From: Oncomelania hupensis
Taxonomy: Eukaryota > Mollusca > Gastropoda > Littorinimorpha > Pomatiopsidae
NCBI GenBank assembly: GCA_036898135.1
Contig: CM072511.1
Span: forward strand, 79,469,262 to 79,533,261
Length of the DNA stretch: 64,000 nucleotides
Reading direction: 5' to 3'
The notes beneath the pieces are model-generated. The model searched no databases. It was not told the origin of the DNA and saw nothing but the letters and a program-made list of their open reading frames with translations. The translations under genes were made by a program, and so were the position numbers. Shown piece after piece: positions 10,477 to 20,856 of the stretch (positions are counted from its first letter, which is position 1; every line of letters begins with the position of its first letter).

Positions 10477-12022
10477 ATGGACCACTATCGATTGAACATT
10501 TTAGGGATCAGCGAACTGCGCTGGAAAGGCATAGATGAAACAACGACCCACAAAGGCCACAAGCTTTATTTCAGTGGTAGAGATGACAGGCACGAACACG
10601 GAGTTGGATTCTTGGTCCACAAGAACATTCTAGACACTGTCATGGTTTGCCGCCCAGTCTCCAATAGACTCATTACCATCCGTCTGAGAGCACCCCTTTC
10701 AACATCACCGTCATCCAGGCCTATGCCCCAACATCAGACTATGACGACAGCTAAGTGGAGGATTTCTATGAAAATCTACAGGCTGTCCTTGACCAAGTGC
10801 CGAAGAAAAACATAGTCATAGTGGAAGGCGACTGGAATGCCAAGGTTGGCCAAGATGCGCACCACAACTGGGGAGATACATGTGGACCTCACTGCAACAA
10901 CGAGACAAATGACAGGTGTCTGAGATTGCTGGAGTTTGCCAGATACAAAAATCTGATACTGGCAAACACGCTTGGTCTCCACAAAAAATCTAGACGATGG
11001 ACAGGGCACAGTCCCGGCGGGGAGCATCACAACCAGATCGACTACATCATGGTCAAGAAACGCTTCAGATCAAGCATCAACATTGGCAGGACACGCACTT
11101 TTCCAGGAGCAGACATCGGAAGTGACCACGATCTCGTGATGATGTCTTTCCGGCTTCACTTGAAGAGAGTCAACACATCAAAGTGCACTAGACTGAAGTT
11201 CGACCTGGACAAACTGCAAGACCCGGAGGTGGCAGAAATATTTCAGGCCACAATTGGAGGGAAATTTGCATCACTGCTCATTTTGGGAGCTGGTGAAGTA
11301 GATGTCAACACCATGACTACAACCTTCAACTTAGCTGTGGCAGATGCCGCCAGGGAGATCCTTGGAAAGCACCGGCCAAAGAAAAAGCTGTGGATCACAC
11401 CTGAACTTTTGGACCTGTGTGATAAACGAAGAGAGATGAAAAAGAAAAAGAACACCTTACAGGGAGCTGATGCCTACCGAAAAATCAACAATGACATCCA
11501 CAAAGGCATGCGCACAGCTGAGAAGAACTGGATAGCAGATCAATGCAAGGAAATAGAAAACAGTCCGAACAAGAACAACAGCAAGAAGGCTTACCAGACA
11601 GTGAAGCGGCTGACAAGTGTTAAAGAGCCCAAGGTTTCCACGATCCAAAGCATGTCTGGCATATGCCTTACAGAAGAACAAGACGACTTCGACAGATGGA
11701 CAGAGTACTGCTCTGACGTTTACAACCACACACCAAACGTAGACCCATCAGTTCTAGAATGTCCAAAGAACAGAGAAGAAGAAGAAATCCTCCCAATTCT
11801 TCGAGAAGAAGTTGAGGCAGCAGTGCAATCGCTGAAGAAGGGGAAGTCAGCTGGAGTGGAACTGTTACAAGCAGGAGGAGAAGCGATGATTGACGCACTC
11901 ACCATTATTTGTAACAACATCTGGAAGAGTGGGGAGTAGCCTACACCATGGACCCAGTCGCTTGTCATCACTCTCCCCAAACAAGGTAACCTTCAGGAAT
12001 GTGAAAATTACCGCACCATCAG
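10477..12022 (+). pseudogene. LINE ORF: AP endonuclease and start of RT (broken)
   Basis: The first frame (10477-10752) gives the endonuclease N-terminus (ILGISELRWKG, HEHGVGFLVHK) and ends at an in-frame TAA near 10751 within TSDYDDS. The second (10755-11939) continues with GDWNAKVG, LLEFARYKNLILANT, GEHHNQIDYIMV and GADIGSDHDLVMM, the conserved blocks of the exonuclease-endonuclease-phosphatase fold; SDHD holds the catalytic Asp-His pair. A basic linker follows, then the RT entry ILREEVEAAVQSLKKGKSAG. Compared with the copy at 46.7-48 kb, a few codons after SAGV are missing, and the frame closes at 11939. These breaks mean it cannot make a working protein. Confidence 0.85.
12018..12022 (+). 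repeat. 5-bp target duplication, left copy (ATCAG)
   Basis: ATCAG directly precedes the TG end of the insert and is repeated at 13469-13473. Related LINE copies have a single ATCAG at this point (CACCATCAGCCTCATCAGCC). Confidence 0.8.
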
Positions 12023-13468
12023 TGCAACGAACGCATTTCGTACACGTTTGTGTAGGAAGACGTTATGACGTCACTGTGTTATGCCGGATGTTTATGGTGA
12101 AATGACAATTTAGTTTTGTGAGCTGTTGTTAGTTCAGAGACGGCATATCAGTTGGGTTGAGCGGACGTGTTCGTTGGTGCTCTGAGAAAGCGAGATTCTT
12201 CTATCGGAATAATATAGCTGTATATAGAATACAGGTATTTATTATTACTATTATTGGTATTTATAATAAGCTGTAAAGCTATTCATAAGAAAATGGAAAG
12301 TATTGCTTTTTATGAATTATTGTGATTAGAGTGCAGGAGAATCCATGTTTGAATGAAGTACGATAACTCGTGTCAATACTTATTTGATCATGTAATTATT
12401 ATGTGTGATACGGTTTATAACTATGATGCCATGTTATATTCATTCATATGTGAAGATATGGTGCTAAAATAGGAATGTAATTCAGTTGTATAATTTGTAT
12501 ATCTAATGATGAATGAATGTGCAGTAATATGTTATAAATTGAAGGTGAGCTGTGGATTGTAATATTTGGCTCATAATCCATTGTGTGTAGGCTACGCAAT
12601 GTGAGTACTGTGTTAAAGTTGCATAGAGAAGACAATCTACAAAGGAAATGATCTTCAAAAACTCTGAATTATAGTGATGTGTCAAAGGCACATACAGACT
12701 CTTTAAGTATAAGAGCGAACCATTGTATAAATGTTGTATACAGTGGGCCGGTATGGAGCGGAAACCCCCTGGTATGTGGCTGATGAAGCTGTCCATATAG
12801 CATCGTCTACGTGACCGGATGTGGACACCATCAACGCCTATCTCTCCTTCTTCTACCATCACTGGTGCAGACGTGCAGCAACGGTGATGAAGTGAACCTC
12901 CAGATTCGTGCTAAGAAGACACCTGCAGAGTCTTTTAAGTGTAGCCTCTGTCTCCTAGTGTTGCTGATAATTCCACGCCTAGGAATATTCTAAATTTGTG
13001 AGTACTGTCATTGATATTCACTATTCAAATCAGGAGCCTCCATCAAGTCAAGTCAAGTCGTCGATGTGTTATCATTGACTGTGTCGATACTAGTGTGAAG
13101 AGTAGAGTGACAACGACTTCTGTGATAGCAATTGACTGTGTGAGTGCCGAATTCATTTATAGCCCATACGCCACTTATTTATTATCTACGTGAATTTGTT
13201 ATATGAAAAGAACTGTATGATTTAATGTATATGTGAATAATTGAATGAGAAATAGTGAAACAGAGGGCAAAGAGAGATAACTGTGTAGACTTTGTCCTTG
13301 TTTGTAAGCATGTGTGTGGTGGTGGATGAAAGAGTAGAGTAAACAGAGATAGAACATACACCTTTATACTGAGCGTCAGACAGCCACACTCACACACTCA
13401 TTTCATTAGACTAGACGTAGTATATATATAAATATTTAATTTAAATACCATAAAACCCCTTCATTACA
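12023..13468. mobile_element. Probable solo LTR (1446 bp, TG...CA)
   Basis: The insert starts TGCAACGAACGC, ends CTTCATTACA, and is flanked by ATCAG at 12018-12022 and 13469-13473. It interrupts the LINE reading frame between codons that are adjacent in other copies. TG...CA ends with a 5-bp duplication are the signature of LTR elements, and the lack of any gag or pol sequence points to a solo LTR left by recombination. Orientation is undecided; a TATAAATG box is at 12723. It does not resemble the gypsy LTRs at 15810 and 20219. Confidence 0.75.
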
Positions 13469-13473
13469 ATCAG
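13469..13473 (+). repeat. 5-bp target duplication, right copy (ATCAG)
   Basis: Right-hand copy of the duplicated target; the LINE resumes with CCTCATCAGCCATCCC. Confidence 0.8.
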
Positions 13474-13828
13474 CCTCATCAGCCATCCCAGCAAGATCCT
13501 CCTGAAAATAATACTCAACAGGTTGAAACCCCAAGCTGAACAAATCATAGCTGAAGAGCAAGCATGATTCAGGGCAAGGCAAAGTACCACTGAACAGATT
13601 TTCAACTTCAGAATAATCTTCGAGAAATATGTGCAGCACCAACAACATCTATATCATGTGTTCGTAGACTTCAAAAAGGTGTTTGCCCGAGTCTGGCATG
13701 CGGCTCTGTGGGCAACCATGAGAGTGTACAACATCAGCCCTAAAATCATTGAAGTCATCAAAAGCTTGTATGACAAGGCTACCAGTGTAGTCCTCCACAA
13801 CAGCACCATCGGAGTTTTCAGCACATAC
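13474..13828 (+). pseudogene. LINE RT segment after the LTR insert
   Basis: It continues the reverse transcriptase with SHPSKILLKIILNRLKP-like coding, then HVFVDFKKVFARVWHAALWA (motif A region; other copies read AFDR or AFDRA where this one reads VFAR) and MRVYNISPKIIEVIKSLYDK. At least one frame change lies between 13474 and 13631. Similarity ends near GTTTTCAGCACATAC, just before a 9-bp inverted repeat (ACTAGAGAT ... ATCTCTAGT, 13827-13868). Confidence 0.75.
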
Positions 13829-15809
13829 TAGAGATAGTTATATATCGTGCAGAGTTGCACATCTCTAGTGATACAGTGTACTAGTCTGTATGGGCGTGTT
13901 CCTTTACTGCATATGAAAGATCAGAGCATAATGCATAAGTGGGAAATTGGGTTACTGAACTAAGCTCGATGCCTTGTCCTGTGTGCTGGTATGTGATTTA
14001 GTTGGTAGAGTCAGTTTGGAAGCTTTTGCGAGCAGTCATTCTTTTTGGACAGAAGTGACTTTGTGACAGTTGTGTCAGATTAGAGTTAGGTCCTTCTGGA
14101 AGGGTAGAGTTGCGTTGGTTCGAACCACCCAAGGTCCTGTACACTTGTCGGGACAGGAATGGCCAAAAGATGTCAGTGGAAGGATTCTAGCCGTATTGTA
14201 TTCAGGAAGGAATAAGTGTAGGGCTGTATCCTAAGGTTGTGGTGCCTGTTCTTAGGCCCCTTCCAAGGCTCAAGTACTTCGTCAGTATTGAGATGCTCCA
14301 GTAAATAGCATAGCAAATAGCCTAACAACGAACTTGATACTCTCAACTAAACCAGTGTTGTGCTGTACTGTGATATACTGTTTTGTATGTTGTTGTGTTG
14401 TGTACGTGTACGTGTACGTGCATCTGTGTATCACAGGCCGAGAACTTAAAAGGTGAGTTGAACCCTGTAATTCATTTCCTTAGTGGCCATGCATTCCGAG
14501 ACTGCGTACGTGAACGAATGATGGTGAATGAGGGGGAAAGGGATGTAATTTGATAAATAGTAGTTTATTGATTTTTATATGATTTTCTATGATTTTCTTA
14601 TTATTTGTGTAGAATTAATAATATTGTTGATGTTGTTGCCAAAGTGGGTTACAAAGGGTGACAATGAAGTATGCATGTTAAAGAGAGAGAGAGAGAGGGG
14701 GGTGATGAATGTGAAGGAAGGGAGACAATTTACTATGTTGGAGAGGGGTGATGAAGGTGATGAATATGAGGGAAGCTTGTTTGTATTATAGCGTGATAGA
14801 GATAATTGTGAATGAAGGGAGATAATGTATTATAACGTGGAAAGGGGTGATGCGGATGGAGATGTGGATGAGATGAATCGGGATTGTGTTACTGGAAGTG
14901 CAATTGTAATAATTATGTATATTTATATAAACAACTATGTTTTATGGAAGAGATATAAATTATAGAATTAATAACTGAATTGTATTATTGAGAAGCGTGT
15001 ATAAACAGGTCAAGATGGCGGACGGCGGAAGGCGTATCTGTTATGTAATGTTTACGTTTTGTGGACGAACTAGTGAGACCCTGTATTTGTCCACAGATTG
15101 GGCTTGCTACATGTACTACCGCCATTGTTATAGTTCTGCGATCTTTCTGCGGTGCTGCCGCTGTGCTGCTGGTTTACTGTGCTCCAGGCTCTGAGGCTTG
15201 TGCCTGTGCCACCGTGAGGTGTAGACGTCTTCGGGCTTCGCCATCACCACCGCCACCTCTCTCCTTGGTTGTTGGCGCCGCTGCTGGGTGTGGTCCCCCA
15301 TCATCGCCGGGACTTGCCTGTTACTTCGTACGACCGGGAGCTTTCTATCGGGATCACAGGAAGCCGGTTGCAAACACACCGACACAAATACAGATTCGCA
15401 TTTACGCACATAAAACCTACCCCTATCTTCAGCACTTCGTGTGAATTGATTCAACTATCTGTGTGCCTATCGTCTATAGTTTATTCTGAGCTCAGTTGAA
15501 CAATTAAGTTATGAACAGCGAAACTGACCTATAAGTTAGTATATACAGTACAATTGAATTTCTAAAGACTTGCTGATTTGTTTGCTCAGCCGAAATTGTA
15601 TTTATATGAAGTGAAATTTAATTGTTTATTGCTGTTGTTGCATATTGTTGTGGGCATTTTGTTTGTATCCAGTTCTGGGATTCCGGGCTAGACAAGGGAG
15701 GTAATTGTTTAATAGGTACTGGGTTGGGGGCCTTGATAGGGGTTGAGGGTGGTTTAGTATCCCATTATCCTGACCTGTGTATGCGTGTTTGTTGTTGAAT
15801 AAAAGAGTG
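13829..15809. other. Unassigned DNA flanking the gypsy element on the left
   Basis: It begins with the ACTAGAGAT...ATCTCTAGT inverted repeat. At 14675-14870 there is a degenerate ~60-70-bp repeat built from GATGAATGTGAAGGAAGGGAGA-like units. 15000-15445 is GC-richer with short overlapping frames that lack recognisable domains. The right end (GAATAAAAGAGTG) continues after the gypsy insertion at 20857. The AATAAA and local composition hint at another LTR as host of the insertion, but I cannot define its ends. Confidence 0.35.
15805..15809 (+). repeat. Gypsy target duplication, left (GAGTG)
   Basis: GAGTG abuts the 5' LTR start and is repeated at 20852-20856 after the 3' LTR. Confidence 0.9.
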
Positions 15810-15996
15810 TGTTACGTTGAAACGCGAATGGTAGTACGTCGGAAGCGCGCACGATAGATCTAATCGTTTCGTTTTGCAAAGTATTCAATGATGGAGTTTA
15901 TTTACCTTTGATTTGAGTTTGCATTGTTGTTAGGAGAGGCTTTGTATAACGTTGATAATTTTCTGATAGAACACCAACATCAAACCGAGTGTAACA
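15810..15996 (+). repeat. Gypsy 5' LTR with 443-bp internal deletion
   Basis: The first 154 bp match 20219-20372 with a single visible substitution, and the last 33 bp match 20816-20851 apart from a short A-run difference. The 443 bp present in the 3' LTR at 20373-20815 are missing. The lost part includes the ACTATTTAAG box and the AATAAA signal, so the 5' LTR probably lacks its core promoter and polyadenylation signal. Confidence 0.9.
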
Positions 15997-16542
15997 TTTT
16001 GGGGGTCAAGCCACGATTCACGCCATAGCCAAGGGTTCAACTGCTACAACAAGCGAGTCAACGTTACGAGAGGCAGTCATCGAGGGTAGCCGCCAACGAG
16101 TTGCGTCGAGAGGGGCCAACATACTGGGACTACATCCGATAGATTCGGGTTGACTGCAAGGGCGTGTAGTCGCTGAGAGTTGCTTCGTGAGCGAACAACA
16201 GATCGGGACTACGTGGCTGCCGCAGGACTACGTCGAGGGACAGTCTCGGAGCTACATTGCCAGTGTTACAGAGAGCGGCGAGCGGACGTCGCGTCTACTT
16301 CAGCACAGGAGCGTATACATCAACACCAGCGTGGTGCAGCGTCGCATACGACGAGGACAGCGGGGCCTGCGTCAACGAAGGCGACTAGTGACAAGCATCA
16401 GCGCTACTGCAGAAAGCGTGCTGTTCTAGAACAGTCTAGAAAGGTACAGCACAGTCAAGAACTTTCCAGGAAAAAGAACTCTACAGTCAAGAACTTTCTG
16501 GAAAAAGAACTTTCCAGAAAAGAACTTTCCAGAAGCATCAAG
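15997..16542 (+). promoter_or_regulatory. Gypsy leader with candidate primer-binding site and repeated GAACTTTCCAG
   Basis: Directly after the LTR, TTTTGGGGGTCAAGCC is in the position of a primer-binding site; the tRNA is not assigned. At 16456-16534 the motif AAGAACTTTCCAGAAA is repeated about four times. Several copies contain TTCnnGAA, the core of a heat-shock element. Frame 16180-16542 is open into gag, but the composition and repeats suggest it is mostly untranslated. Confidence 0.5.
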
Positions 16543-18228
16543 ATGGCTGACTTCTGGCAGAAAGGGGTGCAACTGAATCTAAAAGGCAAACAGCTGACGG
16601 AGTACGTCAAGTCTCAGGAGAGAATACAAGAAAGAGAAATAGAGGAGCAGCGACGTCGTGAAGACAGAGAATCAGAGGAGCAGCGACGCCGTGAAGAAAG
16701 AGAATTTGAACTGAAGCGTCTGGAAATTGAACTGCAGCAGCAGGAAAGAGAGCGTCAGTACCAGCTAGAGTTGGCGCGTATCCAAAACAATCAGCATGCG
16801 CCACAAGTCACCAACGACCATACGGCTCCAAAATTACCAGCTTTCGTCGACGGGAAGGACCAGATTGACAGTTATCTGGCGAGATTCGAAAGGTTCGCTG
16901 AAAGCTCTAACTGGCAACCTCGAGACTGGGCGATTCGACTCAGTGCACTTCTGACGGGGCAAGCTCTCGAAGTTTACACCAGACTGTCGAACGATGACGC
17001 CAAAAACTACGACGTCTTGAAAGAGGCCCTGTTGCAGTGCTACAACTTTACAGAGAAGGGCTACCGTAAACGCTTCCGTGAATGCCGGCCTAAGTCAGAC
17101 GAGACGCCAAAGCAGTTTGTGGAGCGCCTGTCGTCATATCTACACAAGTGGGTGGAGTTATCAGGCGAAAGGAAGTCTTACGACAGTCTCCATGACCTGA
17201 TCGTGAAGGAACAATTTCTCAATGCCTGTCACAAGGACCTAGCGACCCACTTAGAAGAACAAAAGCTGCAGACGCTTAAAGATGTGACTGAGGCTGCTGA
17301 AAGATATCTTATCGCTCATGGGAAAACCCTGGGGCCACCCAGCGCGACGAAACATTTTCAGAAGACTGCAAACCATGGGAACCAGATCCAAGGGAGCCAG
17401 ACGAGCCAGAGACAGACGGACTCCACGCCTCCTCCCAGGGAAGGGCATTCAAGAGGCTGTTTCACCTGCAACGCTACAGACCACAGGGCGGCTAATTGTC
17501 CTCAAAACAAAAGTAGCGGACAGCGGAGCAGTACGGACAACGCAGCGGCGGGCAACCGGCAGAGGCGGTTCTCCAATCAACGGCAAACCAGTAGATCTGA
17601 CCATCAGGTGTGCGGCGGGAGCGTCATTCTTCCGAGTGAGACCGAGCGCACAGCTACCCCTGCGGACGTGCAAGAGTGCATGACCGATGGCCAACTTCTC
17701 CTTGCCAACGAAAAATCCATCCCCGTCGTCGCCAGCGCAGCTGTGACCGTCCAGAACATGCCTGTTTCAAAGGGACGCGTCGGAAATCATGAAGTGACTG
17801 TTCTAAGAGACTCTGGCTGTAGTGGGGTCATCGTCAGAGAAGACCTAATCGCTAAAGAACAGTTCACTGGCGATTCAAAATGGACACTTATGGCCGACAG
17901 CAAATGTTTGAAAGCGCCAGTTGCGAAGATTCATGTCAACACCCCTTTCTACATAGGCGAAGTCGAAGCGGTTTGCCTGAAGAAGCCGCTGTATGATTTG
18001 ATGATAGGGAATATCGACGGCGCGAGACGACCCGACGACCCCGATCCAGAGTGGAGTCCTGCCTCAACCCAACGCGTCGAAGTTGTGGAGGAGGATCCAT
18101 TGCCGTTTCCCGATGGAGACCTTACAGAGCTGCTACGGGACAATGTGGTTACTCCGGCTCAGCCCTGCCATGTCTACGCCACTGAAGGTCGCCGACAACT
18201 CCAAAGCTGCCATCGTGGACAGAGATAA
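16543..18228 (+). CDS. gag: Gypsy Gag and N-terminal protease
   Basis: I choose ATG 16543 (MADFWQKGVQLNLKG) over the upstream frame start because typical gypsy Gag proteins of this kind begin so and are followed by a charged helix. Here that helix is a repeated EEQRRRED block at about residues 25-85. A Gag core follows (about residues 100-265: IDSYLARFERFAESSNW, LSALLTGQALEVY, FVERLSSYLHKWVEL), then a C-X2-C-X4-H-X4-C zinc knuckle (CFTCNATDHRAANC), a basic linker, and a retropepsin segment with the catalytic DSG (VLRDSGCSG) and PLYDLMIGNIDGARRPDD. The frame ends at 18228, shortly after the protease, overlapping the integrase frame. Gag packages element RNA; the protease would mature the polyprotein. 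Translation could be intact to the stop. Confidence 0.85.
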   Translation: MADFWQKGVQLNLKGKQLTEYVKSQERIQEREIEEQRRREDRESEEQRRREEREFELKRLEIELQQQERERQYQLELARIQNNQHAPQVTNDHTAPKLPAFVDGKDQIDSYLARFERFAESSNWQPRDWAIRLSALLTGQALEVYTRLSNDDAKNYDVLKEALLQCYNFTEKGYRKRFRECRPKSDETPKQFVERLSSYLHKWVELSGERKSYDSLHDLIVKEQFLNACHKDLATHLEEQKLQTLKDVTEAAERYLIAHGKTLGPPSATKHFQKTANHGNQIQGSQTSQRQTDSTPPPREGHSRGCFTCNATDHRAANCPQNKSSGQRSSTDNAAAGNRQRRFSNQRQTSRSDHQVCGGSVILPSETERTATPADVQECMTDGQLLLANEKSIPVVASAAVTVQNMPVSKGRVGNHEVTVLRDSGCSGVIVREDLIAKEQFTGDSKWTLMADSKCLKAPVAKIHVNTPFYIGEVEAVCLKKPLYDLMIGNIDGARRPDDPDPEWSPASTQRVEVVEEDPLPFPDGDLTELLRDNVVTPAQPCHVYATEGRRQLQSCHRGQR

Positions 18229-19951
18229 GCTGATCCAGCTCCAGGAAGCTGATAGCACTTTAAACAAGTACAGGAACCGCCAAGACCACGTGACCAAAGG
18301 CAGTGGTACGGTCTATTTTGAGGTGAAGGCCAAGATCCTGTACCGAATCTTCCAGCACCCGAGGGTCAACGGAGGGAAACCACTACGTCAAGTCTTGGTA
18401 CCGTTACCCCTAAGGCGCCAGGTGATGGAAGTAGCGCATGACTCAATCATGGGAGGTCACCTGGGTATCAAGAAGACGTCGGATAGAATCCAGGCGGTGT
18501 TCTACTGGCCAGGACTTCATGCGGACGTCAGCCGTTTCTGCCGATCGTGTGACATTTGCCAGAAGACCATACCTCGAGGAGGGGTCCCGAAAGTGCCTAT
18601 GCAGAGGATGCCTCTGATCGACCGACCTTTCAAGAGGGTGGCCTTAGACTTAATCGGCGAAATAAGACCTCCGAGTGAAGAAGGTCATCGGTGGGTACTG
18701 ACTTTAGTGGACTATGCGACTCGGTACCCAGAAGCAGTGCCTCTGAAGAAGATTGACACTGAAACGGTAGCAGAGGCACTGGTGGACATGTTCAGTAGAC
18801 TTGGAGTGCCTGAAGAAATTCTGACAGACCTCGGGACGCAGTTCGTCTCTGACTGCATGAAGGAGGTCAACAGACTGCTGAGCATCCGGCATTTGACTAC
18901 GACACCCTACCATCCGATGTGCAACGGGCTTGTCGAAAAGTTCAATGCTACGCTGAAGTCCACCCTGAAGAAACTGTGCAGCGAACAGCCCAGACAATGG
19001 CATCGCTACATCAACGCCTTACTTTTCGCCTACAGAGAAGTCCCGCAGGAGTACACCGGCTTTTCTCCGTTCGAGCTGTTGTACGGAAGAACCATCCGAG
19101 GGCCGATGCACATCCTGAAAGAACTGTGGACGAAAGAAGTAGACACCCCAGAGGTGAAGAACAGCTACCAGTACGTGTTTGAGCTACGGGAGAAGCTTGA
19201 GCAGACTCTCGAGATAGCCAGAGAAAACCTGAAGAAGTCCCAAGACTGTGGAAAGCACTACTATGACCGTAGGGCTGTGAACAGGAAGTTTAAACCTGGC
19301 AACAAAGTACTGGTACTGCTACCTACCGACCACAATAAATTGCTGATGCAGTGGAAAGGCCCGTACGAAGTGGAGACCGTGGTGGGAATCAACGACTATA
19401 AGGTGAAGGTCGGCCCGCATTCCAAGATATACCACGCCAACCTCCTTAAGCTGTACGTGGAAAGGCCATCAGAGACTGTGCATGCAGCAACAGCAGCTGA
19501 GATCGATAACAGCTTTGACAGCGAGGAACTGTTGGAACTTGGAGACTTCCACAGCAAAGAAGGTATCGATGATGTTAAGCTAGGACCACGCTTGACAGAA
19601 GGTCAAAAGATGGAGCTCAAAGACCTTATGGGGAAGTTTCCCCATAGCTTCAATGATGTCCCAGGCTCTACGACTTTGGTCGAACATGAAGTCCACACCC
19701 AGACCTGGAAGGAGCATCTGCAGACCTTGAGGGAGCTGTTCCACCGTCCCGCAGAAGCCAACCTGACCGTGAGACCCAGCGAATGCATTCTGGGAGCTGA
19801 CAACGTCGACTGCGTCGGACATCCGACGGAAGAAGAGGGAGACAACGGAGGATGCACTGACTCCAGGAAAGCCCACGAGATCACCGTCTTTGACCCTGGG
19901 CCGATGACAACTGCAACGGACGAGGGCGTCGTTTCCTTGCGGTTTGAGTAA
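18083..19951 (+). pseudogene. pol: Gypsy integrase plus rearranged RT fragments
   Basis: The frame differs by one from gag-protease; recognisable Pol begins near 18170. The integrase carries an HHCC zinc module (HDSIMGGH ... CRSCDIC) and a DDE core: LDLIGEI, LTDLGTQFVSD, NGLVEKFNATLK. A C-terminal QWKGPYEVE block (GPY/F) and YHANLLKLYVERP follow. Then comes the usual RT lead-in (MGKFPHSFNDVPGSTTLVEH), directly joined to a late RT segment (TWKEHLQTLRELF ... GADNVDCVGH), which is joined to a mid-RT segment (DSRKAHEITVFDPGPMTTA). The RT pieces are out of normal order and the catalytic YxDD motif is missing, so no reverse transcriptase can be made. Integrase itself looks intact. Confidence 0.85.
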
Positions 19952-19953
19952 TA

Positions 19954-20130
19954 TTGACTGTGTGGATGAACTAAGAACATCGGTAATATCTAGACAGACT
20001 TGAAGATGAAAAACATTGACTGTGTAGATAAAGTGTGAACATTGACAATATCCAGATAGACTTGCGGATGGAAGAACATTGACTCTGTGTGAATGAACTG
20101 TGAACACTGACAGTATTCAGTCAGTCTGAA
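19954..20130 (+). repeat. ~64-bp tandem repeat in the gypsy 3' region
   Basis: About three diverged units each contain ACATTGACTGTGTGGATGAA, a GTGAACAT...TAATATC-like middle and CAGACTTGAAGATG. Such arrays before the purine tract are common in LTR elements. They are non-coding here. Confidence 0.75.
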
Positions 20131-20205
20131 ATAAGTTTTAGTTCTGTACTTTGTTTGTGCATTACGTTTCAAAGTTGTTGAAAGAAATTGGGTAAATTTC
20201 TTCTT

Positions 20206-20218
20206 GAGTGGGGGGTTA
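20206..20218 (+). promoter_or_regulatory. Polypurine-type tract before the 3' LTR
   Basis: GAGTGGGGGGTTA lies immediately upstream of the TGTTACG start of the 3' LTR, the position of the plus-strand primer in reverse transcription. Confidence 0.65.
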
Positions 20219-20851
20219 TGTTACGTTGAAACGCGAATGGTAGTACGACGGAAGCGCGCACGATAGATCTAATCGTTTCGTTTTGCAAAGTATTCAATGA
20301 TGGAGTTTATTTACCTTTGATTTGAGTTTGCATTGTTGTTAGGAGAGGCTTTGTATAACGTTGATAATTTTCGTTAGTCAATATTGTTGTAGAATTCTCT
20401 GGACCCGCTTGTTTACTATCGATCGAAGTTTCTTGATGGACGTAGATAATGGCGAATATTCTGGGACGGGAAATAATTATGTATGACGTAAGACAGTAAT
20501 GACGAAGTTAGAAGCGATTGGTTAAATTGCGTCAAACGAGATTGATTCAGGTTATTCGGGAGTATCAAGAGACTATTTAAGTGCCGCGCTGTTTCAAAAA
20601 TGATAGAGTTATTGTTGTTGATAGCGAAGTTGGAAAGTAAATTTGAGAGTGGAAAGGCGATTGAGCGATTGTATGCAGTTGTTGATGTGTGCTGAATAAA
20701 AGTGGAAAACTTCATACGTCGACTCTGTGACTTGTATGCTGTTTGGACGGGTTGCGTGGATAAACGAATCTGAGCTACACTCATCAGTACTTCAGCATTG
20801 GGGCTGAATCAACACTGATAGAAAAACACCAACATCAAACCGAGTGTAACA
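20219..20851 (+). repeat. Gypsy 3' LTR, full length (633 bp)
   Basis: It starts TGTTACGTTG and ends GAGTGTAACA, followed by the GAGTG duplication. It contains ACTATTTAAG (about 20572) as a possible TATA-type box and GCTGAATAAAAG (about 20690) as a polyadenylation signal. The 5' LTR is a shortened version of this sequence. Confidence 0.9.
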
Positions 20852-20856
20852 GAGTG
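20852..20856 (+). repeat. Gypsy target duplication, right (GAGTG)
   Basis: Copy of 15805-15809 directly after the 3' LTR. Confidence 0.9.

Larger units (their letters stand above)
10010..13828 (+). mobile_element. RTE-like LINE (endonuclease/RT), split by an LTR and missing its 3' half
   Basis: This is the most 5'-complete LINE of its family in the window. 10010-10470 is a leader with boxes such as CCGACGTGTCGTAAGAGGCG, 10477-11939 encodes the apurinic-type endonuclease and linker, 11800-12022 the start of the reverse transcriptase, and 13474-13828 the next RT segment. The insert at 12023-13468 separates the last two; removing it restores contiguity with related copies at 22.7-24.5 and 46.7-48.4 kb. 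After about 13828 the sequence stops matching, so the RT palm catalytic core onward, the tail and any 3' target duplication are missing. The family is commonly annotated as craniofacial-development-protein-2-like or endonuclease-reverse transcriptase. I call it RTE-like without fixing the clade. Confidence 0.85.
15810..20851 (+). mobile_element. Ty3/gypsy LTR retrotransposon, defective, INT before RT
   Basis: It is bounded by TGTTACG...GTAACA LTRs (15810-15996 and 20219-20851) and GAGTG target duplications. Order of parts: shortened 5' LTR, leader, gag with zinc knuckle, protease remnant, integrase with GPY/F-type end, then short reverse-transcriptase fragments, a 3' tandem repeat, a purine tract and the full 3' LTR. 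RNase H and most of RT are absent, so the copy is non-autonomous. Integrase upstream of RT is the order described for the Gmr1-like branch of Ty3/gypsy elements (established knowledge); assignment to that branch is an inference. The shared LTR parts are almost identical, suggesting a fairly recent insertion. Confidence 0.9.

Noticed and set aside
15000..15499. Possible gene in GC-richer overlapping frames
   Set aside because: Frames are short, overlap on both strands, carry no domain and lack convincing splice sites. The stretch is probably part of a repeat.
19580..20107. Minus-strand frame of 175 codons
   Set aside because: It is antisense to the gypsy pol and its tandem repeat, with no independent coding signal.
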